Shown here piece after piece: positions 1 through 5,052 of a DNA stretch of 5,052 bases; the stretch's first letter is position 1; every line of letters begins with the position of its first letter. The notes beneath the pieces are model-generated. The model had not been told where the DNA came from. It made no database searches and was given only the letters and a program-made list of their open reading frames with translations. Source of the stretch: JBHIBR01 sp046759145 [NCBI: Nitrospinota bacterium]. Lineage in GTDB: Bacteria > UBA8248. Location: assembly GCA_046759145.1 (NCBI GenBank), contig JBHIBR010000162.1, positions 1 through 5,052 on the forward strand, read 5' to 3'. A program made the translations under genes and the position numbers.

Positions 1-612
1 AACAGCCTCTCGGGCGCAGCCGCCGCGGCCACCCTCGCCGTAGCGGCAGCCTTCCCGATTGCCTACCTGCGCGTCCGCGAGCCGCGCCCACTACACAATT
101 TCTTCCTACGCGCGAGCTACGCCGGCTACGTGCTGCCCGGGCCCATCGTCGCCCTGGGGGTGATCTTCTTCATGCTCCACCTTTTCCCGCCCTTCTACGG
201 CACGGTGGCGGCTCTCGTCCTGGCCTATGTGGTGCGCTTCCTGCCCCAGTGCCTCCAGGCGGAGGAGGCCTCGCTGGAGCAGGTGAGCCCCTCCATCGAG
301 GAGGCCGGCCGCTCCTGCGGGGCTCCGTTCGGGCGGGTGTTGCGGAAGGTCACGCTGCCGCTCATCGCGCCCGGGCTGCTGACCGGATGGGTATTGGTGT
401 TCGTCCACGCCATGCGCGAGCTGCCCGCAACTCTGCTGCTGCGGCCAGTCGGGTTCGACACGCTCGCGGTGCGGATCTGGATCGAGACCAGCGAGGAGTT
501 CTACTCCATGGCTTCGCCGGGGGCGTTGATGCTCATCCTGGTCACGCTGCCCCTCCTCGCCCTGGTGTTGTCCCGAGGCGCTGGTTCGCTTGGAGTCCGG
601 AGGCCTGCGTGA
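1..612 (+). CDS. ABC transporter permease, FbpB-like, 5'-truncated by window edge
   Basis: This is the C-terminal 203 residues of an inner-membrane permease of a binding-protein-dependent importer. The reading frame is open from base 1, so the start lies outside the window. Hydrophobic stretches are visible at about residues 5-22, 44-61, 63-79, 120-138 and 174-195 of the fragment. The cytoplasmic EAA loop that docks on the ATPase starts at residues 100-103 (EEAG) and ends in the LPLIAPG segment at about 117-123. The following ELPATLLLRP and GFDTLAVRIW stretches are characteristic of the second half of FbpB/SfuB ferric-ion permeases and their relatives for thiamine, phosphonates and polyamines. 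The ATPase gene starts inside its stop codon, so the two are translationally coupled. Membership of the Fe3+/polyamine-type permease group is secure. The transported substrate is not, because the binding protein is not in the window. Confidence 0.9.
   Translation, partial: NSLSGAAAAATLAVAAAFPIAYLRVREPRPLHNFFLRASYAGYVLPGPIVALGVIFFMLHLFPPFYGTVAALVLAYVVRFLPQCLQAEEASLEQVSPSIEEAGRSCGAPFGRVLRKVTLPLIAPGLLTGWVLVFVHAMRELPATLLLRPVGFDTLAVRIWIETSEEFYSMASPGALMLILVTLPLLALVLSRGAGSLGVRRPA
599..603 (+). promoter_or_regulatory. Ribosome binding site deciding the ATPase start
   Basis: GGAGG lies five bases before the GTG at 609. It selects this GTG over the open frame further upstream, which is antisense or out-of-frame sequence of the permease gene. 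The GTG overlaps the permease stop as GTGA (609-612), typical of coupled translation. Confidence 0.75.
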
Positions 613-1691
613 GCCCGGTACTGGAACTGCGAGAAGTGAGCAAACATTTCCAAAGGGGCCATCCGGTGGTGTGCGGCCTCTCCTTCTCGATCCCGCCCGG
701 GGAGATCGTCTGCTTTCTGGGACCCAGCGGCGCGGGGAAAACGACCACCCTTCGCCTCATCGCTGGCTTCGAGGTACCCGAGGAGGGAACCATCCAGGTC
801 GGCGCTCGGAGGGTGGCCGGGCCCGGCACCTTCATCCCCCCCGAGGGGCGGGGCGTGGGGATGGTCTTCCAGGACTACGCCCTTTTCCCCCACCTCTCGG
901 TTGCCGAGAACGTCGCTTTTGGGCTCTGGCGTCTCGACCCGGCGGAGCGGTCCCGGTGCGTCGAGGAGATGCTGGAGATTGTGGGGCTCACCCCCTATGC
1001 CAACCGCTACCCCCATGAGCTCTCCGGCGGCCAGCAGCAGCGCGTGGCGCTGGCCCGAGCCCTGGCGCCTCGCCCCTCCCTCGTTCTGCTGGATGAACCC
1101 TTCAGCAACCTGGATGCGCACCTCCGCGCCCAGATGCTCCAGGAGGCGAACTCCATCCTTCGGTCGCAGCAAATTACGGCTATCCTGGTCATCCACGACC
1201 AGGAAGATGCTCTGATGGTGGCCGACCGAGTGGGAATCCTCCACGAGGGCAGGCTGGAGCAGCTCGCCCCGCCCGAGGAGGTCTACCGAAGGCCAGCCAG
1301 CCGGTTTGTGGCCGGCTTCTTGGGGAAGGCGGACTTCTTGCCGGGCCGGGTCATGCACGAGGGCGTGGCCACCGAGATCGGCCTCTTCCCCAACGCCGAC
1401 GGCCTTCGCCTCGGGGCTCGGGTGGAGGTGATGGTGCGGCCCGACGAGGTCGAGCTCATCCCCGACAACCGGAGCAGCGCCCTTGTGGTGTCGCGGCATT
1501 TCCGGGGGTCGGGGGACCTCCTCTGCGTTCAGCTCCCCTCCGGGGCGCGGGTGCACAGCCTTCAGCCCCCGAGCCTGAAGATGGAGCCCGGACACCGCGT
1601 CCAGGTCGTGCCTGTGCCGACGCGCCCGGTCGTCTTCCCAGCCGCTGGGGAAGGACCTCTCGGAACTCCTCACCCTCACTCATCCCGGTAG
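609..1691 (+). CDS. ABC transporter ATP-binding protein, FbpC/PotA-like, with TOBE-type C-terminus
   Basis: This 360-residue ATPase powers the importer whose permease precedes it. All nucleotide-binding motifs are intact: Walker [10 protein letters not shown] at 38-46 (K44), Q-loop Gln88 in [10 protein letters not shown], signature LSGGQQQR at 138-145, Walker B LVLLDEP at 158-164 (catalytic E163), D-loop SNLD at 166-169 and switch H196. After the [10 protein letters not shown] linker (222-231), residues of about 240-340 form a regulatory/TOBE-like domain with the family-typical MVRPDEVEL at 275-283. About 360 residues is normal for the CysA/PotA/FbpC/UgpC group. The start is GTG at 609, based on the GGAGG site and the four-base overlap with the permease stop. 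The last 16 bases overlap the convergent enolase gene. The final residues (about 345-360) are a low-complexity Pro/Gly/His tail. FbpC-like (iron) is the best guess from the permease, but thiamine, polyamine or phosphonate import is possible. Confidence 0.93.
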   Translation: MSPVLELREVSKHFQRGHPVVCGLSFSIPPGEIVCFLGPSGAGKTTTLRLIAGFEVPEEGTIQVGARRVAGPGTFIPPEGRGVGMVFQDYALFPHLSVAENVAFGLWRLDPAERSRCVEEMLEIVGLTPYANRYPHELSGGQQQRVALARALAPRPSLVLLDEPFSNLDAHLRAQMLQEANSILRSQQITAILVIHDQEDALMVADRVGILHEGRLEQLAPPEEVYRRPASRFVAGFLGKADFLPGRVMHEGVATEIGLFPNADGLRLGARVEVMVRPDEVELIPDNRSSALVVSRHFRGSGDLLCVQLPSGARVHSLQPPSLKMEPGHRVQVVPVPTRPVVFPAAGEGPLGTPHPHSSR

Positions 1692-2764
1692 GGGCGCACC
1701 CCCTCCTCGTCGAAATCGAGCCCCAGGCCCGGCCTGTCGGGGATGCGGGTGACGCCCCGTTCGGGGAGGGGGGGCTCTTTGAACAGCTTCCCGGCCAGGC
1801 CCGCCGGCTCCAGGTGGTACTCCACCCTCCAGCCGTTTGCCACCCCCGCTGCGAGGTGCATGTTGAGGTGGGGCCAGCCGTGGGTGGCGATGGGGAGGTT
1901 GTAGGCCTGGGCCAGGTGGGCCACCTTGAGCCCCTCGGTGTATCCCCCGACGAAGACCACGTCGGGCTGGGCGATGTCCACCGCCCCGCTCGCGATGAGG
2001 TCCCGGTGCCGCCAGCGCATCCCCTCCTGCTGGCCGGCGGCGATGGGGATGGAGGTGGAGGCCCGCAGGGCCACCAGGTCCTTGATGTCGTTGCCGTGGA
2101 CGGGCTCCTCGAACCACTTCACCCCGTAGGGCTCGCACAGCCGGGCGAGCTCGCGCGCCTGCAGGAAGTGGAAGAGGTGGTTGGCGTCCATCATGATCTC
2201 CACCCCCTCCCCCACCGCCTCCCGCACCGCCCGCACCCGGGCGGCGTCCTCGGGGACGTTCTGGGAGTCGTCCACGCACACCTTCATCTTGAGCTTGTCC
2301 CAGCCCGCGCGGACGAGCTCCGCCGCCAGCTCGGCGAGGGTCTCCCGGTCGTACTCGAGCATCCCGAAGGTGCAGTAGGTGGTGACCTCGGCGGAGTACC
2401 CGCCCAGGAGCCGGTACACGGGCTGGCCCAGGGTCTTCCCCTTGAGGTCCCACAGCGCGATGTCGGCGGCGCTCAGGGCGGCCGTCCACACCCCGGTCAT
2501 GCGCCTCTGGTTGTACTTCCAGAAAAGCTCCTCCCAGATGCGCTCGGTGGCGAGGGGGTCCCTCCCGACGAGGTAGGGGCCGATCTCCCGCCGGATGTTC
2601 TCCCGGCAAGCGAAGCGGTCCACCCTGTGGGTGCATCCCACCCCCGTGAGCCCCTCCTCGGTGCGGATGCGGCACACCACGGCGTCCGACATGACGGGTT
2701 CGGCGAAGCGGGGGAGCTCCACGGGGACGAGGTAGGAATCCGCCTCCACACTGGCGATCTTCAC
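1676..2764 (-). CDS. Mandelate racemase/muconate lactonizing enzyme-type enolase-superfamily protein
   Basis: This 362-residue cytosolic enzyme belongs to the mandelate racemase subgroup, which abstracts the alpha-proton of a carboxylate to dehydrate or epimerise sugar acids. An N-terminal capping domain (about 1-125) precedes the TIM barrel. Catalytic positions fall at the spacing known from mandelate racemase: the KxK lysines K159/K161, metal ligands D193 (DAN) and E219 (FEEP), the Asp-His dyad D268 (QPD) and H295 (ATHGW), and E315 matching the electrophilic Glu. The third metal ligand position, normally Glu, is Gln245 (GQQEG, codon 2032-2030), with a Glu two residues later (E247). The GTG start at 2764 is set by AGGAGG nine bases upstream, which overlaps the stop codon of the permease gene. 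The frame is open well upstream, but that part is the permease gene read out of frame. The PH.NMHLAAG region after H295 recalls galactarate/talarate dehydratases, but the substrate cannot be assigned. The 3' end overlaps the ATPase gene tail to tail. Confidence 0.93.
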   Translation of the reverse strand: MKIASVEADSYLVPVELPRFAEPVMSDAVVCRIRTEEGLTGVGCTHRVDRFACRENIRREIGPYLVGRDPLATERIWEELFWKYNQRRMTGVWTAALSAADIALWDLKGKTLGQPVYRLLGGYSAEVTTYCTFGMLEYDRETLAELAAELVRAGWDKLKMKVCVDDSQNVPEDAARVRAVREAVGEGVEIMMDANHLFHFLQARELARLCEPYGVKWFEEPVHGNDIKDLVALRASTSIPIAAGQQEGMRWRHRDLIASGAVDIAQPDVVFVGGYTEGLKVAHLAQAYNLPIATHGWPHLNMHLAAGVANGWRVEYHLEPAGLAGKLFKEPPLPERGVTRIPDRPGLGLDFDEEGVRPYRDE

Positions 2765-2773
2765 AGAGAGACT

Positions 2774-2779
2774 CCTCCT
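2774..2779 (-). promoter_or_regulatory. Strong ribosome binding site of the enolase gene overlapping the upstream stop
   Basis: On the minus strand the sequence reads TGAGGAGGAG followed by seven bases and GTG. The A of the permease TGA stop is the first base of AGGAGG, so a ribosome terminating on the permease sits on the enolase initiation site. This fixes the GTG at 2764 as start and implies co-translation of the two genes. Confidence 0.8.
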
Positions 2780-3603
2780 CAGAGAGCCCGCAAGCCCTTC
2801 CACAGCAACAGCAGGGCCATGAGCGCGACGAGGGCGGCCAGGATGCGGGCGATGGTCACACCCCCCAGGCTGTGGGAGAGGCGGGCGCCCAGCGGAGCCC
2901 CCACCATGACGCCCGCCGCGAGCAGCACGGCCACCAGGCCCAGGGAGCGCAGGTGGCCGGCAGAGAGGTGCACCAGGACGGCGGTCGAGATCATGAGCAT
3001 CTGGACGAAGATGGCGGTGGCCGTCCCCACGTGGACCGGAAAGCCGAAGAAGCGGATGAAGAGGGGCGTGATGATGGGCCCCCCTCCGATCCCGAAGAAG
3101 GCGGGGAAGAATCCCACCCCCGCCATCACGGCCGCCCCCATCCTCTCCCGCACGGCGTATGTATACACCCTTCCCCGCGCGTCCCGCAGCCGCCGCATCC
3201 CCCGGGGTGCGGAAGCCCCTGCGGCAACCACAGGTTCTTTGAGCTTCGGGGGCCGGAAGGCGAGGGCCGCCATCCCGAGCAGGAGCAGACCGAAAGCCAG
3301 GTCGAAGAAGCCCCTTCCCACCTGGCTGTTGACCACCACGCCCAGCACCGCACCCGGCAATGCCGCGCAGCCGAACAGCAGCCCGCTCCTCAGGTCGACC
3401 CGCCGCAGGCGCGCGTAAGCCCCCGTGCTGACAATCAAGTTGATGCACACCACCGTCAGGGAGGTCGCCGTCACCAGGGAAGCCGCCTCCCGGGGCATGA
3501 GGAAGAGGAGCACAGGCGTGAGGATGAAGCCCCCCCCCGCTCCTACCAGCGCGCCGATCACTCCCACCGCGAGGCCGAGCAAGAGGAACCCGAGCACCCA
3601 CAT
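2779..3603 (-). CDS. TauE/SafE family (DUF81) anion permease
   Basis: This 274-residue integral membrane protein is of the TauE/SafE type, a family linked to export of sulfite, sulfoacetate and other small organic anions. It shows the family's internal duplication: GAGGGFILTP at 21-30 and GIGGGPIITP at 171-180, exactly 150 residues apart, each opening one half of the transporter. Hydrophobic segments lie at about 3-24, 37-61, 73-91, 99-116, 157-170, 183-205, 209-229 and 250-268, consistent with eight helices. The halves are joined by a basic hydrophilic loop (about 117-155). I chose the ATG at 3603 because the protein then begins directly with the first helix. A longer frame to an ATG at 3711 would add a polar Arg/Gly-rich stretch and would start upstream of the predicted transcription start. 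It is first in an operon with the enolase, suggesting it moves that enzyme's substrate or a by-product. The direction and identity of the anion are unknown. Confidence 0.88.
   Translation of the reverse strand: MWVLGFLLLGLAVGVIGALVGAGGGFILTPVLLFLMPREAASLVTATSLTVVCINLIVSTGAYARLRRVDLRSGLLFGCAALPGAVLGVVVNSQVGRGFFDLAFGLLLLGMAALAFRPPKLKEPVVAAGASAPRGMRRLRDARGRVYTYAVRERMGAAVMAGVGFFPAFFGIGGGPIITPLFIRFFGFPVHVGTATAIFVQMLMISTAVLVHLSAGHLRSLGLVAVLLAAGVMVGAPLGARLSHSLGGVTIARILAALVALMALLLLWKGLRAL
3530..3538. repeat. Nine-base C/G homopolymer inside the permease gene
   Basis: Nine C on the plus strand, nine G on the coding strand, encoding the glycines of the GAGGG motif near the permease N-terminus (residues 22-25). 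The reading frame is intact here. A one-base length change would frameshift the protein after about 25 residues. Confidence 0.85.
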
Positions 3604-3639
3604 TCCCCTGGCCCTCTCCCTCCGTTCCGGAACTGCTCC

Positions 3640-3660
3640 GGCGGGACCGAGCGTCCCACC
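3640..3660 (-). promoter_or_regulatory. Hairpin in the 5' leader of the permease-enolase transcript
   Basis: Read on the minus strand, GGTGGGAC (3660-3653) pairs with GTCCCGCC (3647-3640) over eight positions, with one G-U pair and a five-base loop. It lies about 36 bases before the permease ATG. No T-run follows it, so it is not an intrinsic terminator. A role in leader stability or translation control is possible but not shown. In so GC-rich a sequence a chance hairpin cannot be excluded. Confidence 0.4.
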
Positions 3661-3713
3661 GCCCTTGCCGTCCGCCGGCCGGAAGCCTGCCCAGCCCACC
3701 AGCCGTCGCATCC

Positions 3714-3742
3714 CTTGTAGGGGGCCACCTTCCCGGCGTCAA
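3714..3742 (-). promoter_or_regulatory. Predicted sigma-70-type promoter for the permease-enolase operon
   Basis: On the minus strand, TTGACG (3742-3737) is followed by a 17-base spacer and TACAAG (3719-3714). That is five of six matches to the -35 consensus and four of six to the -10, with ideal spacing. Transcription would begin near 3707, leaving a leader of about 100 bases to the ATG at 3603. Confidence 0.5.
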
Positions 3743-3756
3743 CCGGCGCGCGCGCC

Positions 3757-3786
3757 TTGATCGGCCTCGGAGGCCGATGCTAGAGT
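3757..3786 (+). promoter_or_regulatory. Possible promoter for the small gene and amidohydrolase
   Basis: TTGATC (3757-3762), an 18-base spacer and TAGAGT (3781-3786), each with four of six consensus matches. The local AT-rich stretch (ATTTAAAT at 3788-3795) just downstream would ease melting. Transcription would start near 3793, about 36 bases before the small gene. It is weaker than the divergent promoter, which may mean it needs an activator. The inverted repeat at 3760-3778 fills its spacer. Confidence 0.35.
3760..3778. promoter_or_regulatory. Perfect 9-bp inverted repeat, candidate operator of the divergent region
   Basis: ATCGGCCTC, one central G, then GAGGCCGAT: every base of both nine-base arms pairs. 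It sits between the two divergent promoters, within the -35/-10 spacer of the rightward one and 18 bases upstream of the -35 of the leftward one. A dimeric regulator bound here could control both directions. No regulator gene is in the window. It is not followed by a T-run on either strand, which argues against a terminator. Confidence 0.5.
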
Positions 3787-3828
3787 GATTTAAATGGTGA
3801 GGCTTCTGACTCGTCGGGGGAGGAAGCT

Positions 3829-3984
3829 TTGCGGTCCGACAACATCCCGCTCCTGCCCACTCTCCGCGTGGGGAGCTACGCAAACCCGAGCAGATTGAAC
3901 CACACCGCCCGCTGGCTCGCCTTCGGTAAGATGTGCGCCCTGGTGGAAGGGGCCCGTCGCGTGCGCCAGGAGCTCGCCGGCTAG
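3829..3984 (+). CDS. Hypothetical 51-residue small protein
   Basis: I do not recognise this family. The frame begins with TTG at 3829, preceded by a strong purine-rich ribosome site (GGAGG at 3819-3823, five-base spacing), and ends at TAG 3984. Coding support comes from composition: about 45 of 51 codons end in G or C, while second positions are only about half G/C. The in-frame codons just upstream of the TTG end mostly in A or T, so the signal begins at the start codon. The protein has a Pro-rich N-terminal part (IPLLPTLRVG, 5-14), a polar YANPSRLNH stretch (17-25) and a C-terminal amphipathic, basic segment (about 27-50: ARWLAFGKM, EGARRVRQEL) likely to be helical. One cysteine (C36) and no membrane segment or signal peptide are seen. 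It ends 17 bases before the amidohydrolase, whose own ribosome site is weak, so it may be first in a two-gene operon. A translated leader with no functional product is the main alternative. Confidence 0.6.
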   Translation: MRSDNIPLLPTLRVGSYANPSRLNHTARWLAFGKMCALVEGARRVRQELAG

Positions 3985-4001
3985 GGGGCGGCCGAAAACC
4001 C

Positions 4002-4982
4002 ATGATGCGCGTGGACGTCCAGACCCACGTCCTGCCCCTGCCCTATCTGGAGGCGCTGGAAGGACGCAAGGGTTTCCCCTCCGCCTTCCGGGAGGGGGGG
4101 AAGTGGCGGGTGCGCGCCGGCCCCCACATGACCCTCCCCGTGTCGGAAGGGCTCCTGGACCCGGAGGAGAAGCTCCGGGCGATGGACGCGGCCGGGGTGG
4201 ATGTGTCCCTGCTGAGCCTCAACATCCCCGGGCCCGAGGGTGTGGAGGGGGAGGAGGGCGAGCGCCTGGCGCGGCTCGCCAACGAGGCCCTCGCCGAGGT
4301 CTGCTCCCGCCACCCGGACCGCTTCTGGGGCCTCGCGAGCCTCGCCTGCCAGCAGCCAGACCGCTCGCTCCGGGAGCTCGACCGCTGCGTGCGGAACCTC
4401 GACTTTCGGGGCCTTCAGCTCTTCAGCAACATCGCCGGCCACCCCCTCGACCACCCCTCCTTCGAGCGCTTCTACAAGCGGCTGTGCGAGCTGGACATCC
4501 CTCTCGTGCTGCATCCCGCCTACCCGGTGATGGCGGACGCCATGGCGGATCACCAGCTCATCCCCACCGTGGGCTTCATGTTCGACACCACCCTGGCCGC
4601 CCTTCGCCTCATCCAGAGTGGGGTGCTGGAGCGCTACCCCTCGCTCCGGGTGGTGCTCCCCCACGGGGGCAGCACCCTTCCCTACCTCCTGGGCCGCATC
4701 GACTACCTCTCGGAGCGCCACCCCGGCGCGCGGGCCCACATCGGCGAGGCGCCGAGCGCCTACTTCGCCCGTTTCTACGTGGATTCGGTCACCTCCTCCC
4801 GGGCGGCGCTCGAGTACTGCCTGCAACAGGTGGGGCCCGGGCGCCTGCTCTTCGCCAGCGACCACCCCTGGGTGCCCCTCAGCCTGGCGGTGGAGCTGGT
4901 CGAGGGGCTGCCTCTTGGGGAGGGCGAGCGGAGGGCCGTCTTCGGCGAGACGGCGGCGAAGCTCTTCCGAGGGATGCGGTAG
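4002..4982 (+). CDS. ACMSD-like metal-dependent amidohydrolase/decarboxylase (amidohydrolase 2 family)
   Basis: This 326-residue cytosolic TIM-barrel enzyme resembles aminocarboxymuconate-semialdehyde decarboxylase and related hydrolases/decarboxylases. Visible metal-site elements are an N-terminal VDVQTHVLP (4-12) in place of the usual HxH, so Q7 and H9; H171 in LVLHPAYP; H221 in VVLPHGGSTLPYLLGR (217-232), the family's proton-shuttling His; and D287 in LLFASDHPW. The segment FMFDTTLAALRLI at about 192-204 and GVLERYP at 207-213 are also typical. Length is normal for the family. I chose ATG 4002 because the conserved first strand follows directly; a second ATG at 4005 is equally possible, and upstream in-frame codons are atypical. 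The nearest Shine-Dalgarno-like run (AGGGGG, 3983-3988) is 13 bases away, so translation may depend on the small gene upstream. The Gln at the first ligand position may alter the metal or the reaction. Substrate unknown. Confidence 0.92.
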   Translation: MMRVDVQTHVLPLPYLEALEGRKGFPSAFREGGKWRVRAGPHMTLPVSEGLLDPEEKLRAMDAAGVDVSLLSLNIPGPEGVEGEEGERLARLANEALAEVCSRHPDRFWGLASLACQQPDRSLRELDRCVRNLDFRGLQLFSNIAGHPLDHPSFERFYKRLCELDIPLVLHPAYPVMADAMADHQLIPTVGFMFDTTLAALRLIQSGVLERYPSLRVVLPHGGSTLPYLLGRIDYLSERHPGARAHIGEAPSAYFARFYVDSVTSSRAALEYCLQQVGPGRLLFASDHPWVPLSLAVELVEGLPLGEGERRAVFGETAAKLFRGMR

Positions 4983-5052
4983 GGGGGGAGGCCTAAGTGT
5001 GAAATCTAAATAGGTTGTTCATCCGGGCTGAGCTCTGGTAACTGGTGGGTGC
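4983..5052. other. Short intergenic tail, no gene recognised
   Basis: After the amidohydrolase stop there is a G-run and then an AT-richer stretch (about 4995-5020), unlike the surrounding coding DNA. No hairpin followed by a T-run, no convincing promoter and no RNA gene could be supported before the window ends. Confidence 0.6.

Noticed and set aside
249-608. N-terminal extension of the ATPase frame
   Set aside because: It lies within the permease gene in another frame. The conserved ATPase N-terminus begins right after the GTG at 609.
501-1679. A 392-codon open frame on the minus strand opposite the ATPase
   Set aside because: It is the complement of the ATPase gene with all its nucleotide-binding motifs, and its own product shows no recognisable domain.
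1814-3418. A long open frame of 534 codons on the plus strand
   Set aside because: It runs antisense across both the enolase and the permease genes, which have clear family motifs. Its translation is a low-complexity His/Pro/Arg/Gly-rich string, as expected for the reverse strand of GC-rich genes.
3604-3711. Longer permease start at ATG 3711
   Set aside because: It would add 36 polar residues before the first membrane helix, and the ATG lies at or upstream of the predicted transcription start.
3745-3756. Alternating GGCGCGCGCGCC palindrome
   Set aside because: A 12-base alternating G/C run is expected by chance in DNA this GC-rich. It could adopt unusual structure, but nothing ties it to a function.
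3760-3778. Palindrome as an intrinsic terminator
   Set aside because: No T-run follows on either strand, and no gene end lies next to it on either side.
3933-4001. Longer amidohydrolase start at ATG 3933
   Set aside because: The extra 23 residues are Arg/Gly/Pro-rich, overlap the small gene in another frame, and precede the conserved first strand of the barrel.
2765-4003. N-terminal extension of the enolase frame far upstream
   Set aside because: This stretch is the permease gene and intergenic DNA read out of frame. The enolase domain starts at the GTG with its own ribosome site.
5015-5043. TTGTTC followed by GTAACT as a promoter near the window end
   Set aside because: The -10 match is poor and no downstream gene is visible to support it.

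Overview
The window is a gene-dense piece of a very GC-rich bacterial chromosome. Codon third positions are overwhelmingly G or C, GTG starts are used, and neighbouring genes are tightly packed or overlapping. The gene types (a ferric-ion/polyamine-type ABC importer, a mandelate-racemase-like enolase, a TauE/SafE permease and an ACMSD-like amidohydrolase) suit a metabolically versatile environmental heterotroph, such as a proteobacterial or candidate-phylum soil or marine lineage. Nothing in the sequence fixes the taxon. No mobile element, CRISPR array, rRNA or tRNA was recognised.

Layout. (1) Positions 1-1691, + strand: the 3' part of an FbpB-like ABC permease and its FbpC/PotA-like ATPase. 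The two genes overlap by four bases (GTGA), so this is the end of an importer operon whose binding protein is presumably upstream of the window. (2) Positions 1676-3603, - strand: a two-gene operon transcribed leftward, with a TauE/SafE anion permease first and an enolase-superfamily acid-sugar dehydratase/racemase-like enzyme second. The enolase ribosome binding site overlaps the permease stop codon. The enolase 3' end overlaps the ATPase 3' end by 16 bases, tail to tail. (3) Positions 3604-3828: a divergent control region with a good promoter for the leftward operon, a weaker one for the rightward genes, a perfect 9-bp inverted repeat between them, and a hairpin in the permease leader. (4) Positions 3829-4982, + strand: a 51-codon small gene not found by usual length cut-offs but supported by a strong Shine-Dalgarno site and coding-type base composition, then an ACMSD-type metal-dependent amidohydrolase/decarboxylase 17 nt downstream. 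(5) Positions 4983-5052: a short AT-richer tail with no supported gene.

How they may work together (inference): the divergent pair around the shared palindrome looks like one small catabolic locus. The permease would move an organic or sulfur-containing anion, the enolase would dehydrate or epimerise a carboxylated substrate, and the amidohydrolase would hydrolyse or decarboxylate a related compound. Both enzymes carry a glutamine where a metal ligand normally stands: Q245 for the third metal-binding Glu of the enolase, and Q7 for the first His of the amidohydrolase HxH. These substitutions, the unrecognised small protein and the shared operator-like palindrome are the most interesting points. 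The substrate cannot be read from the sequence.
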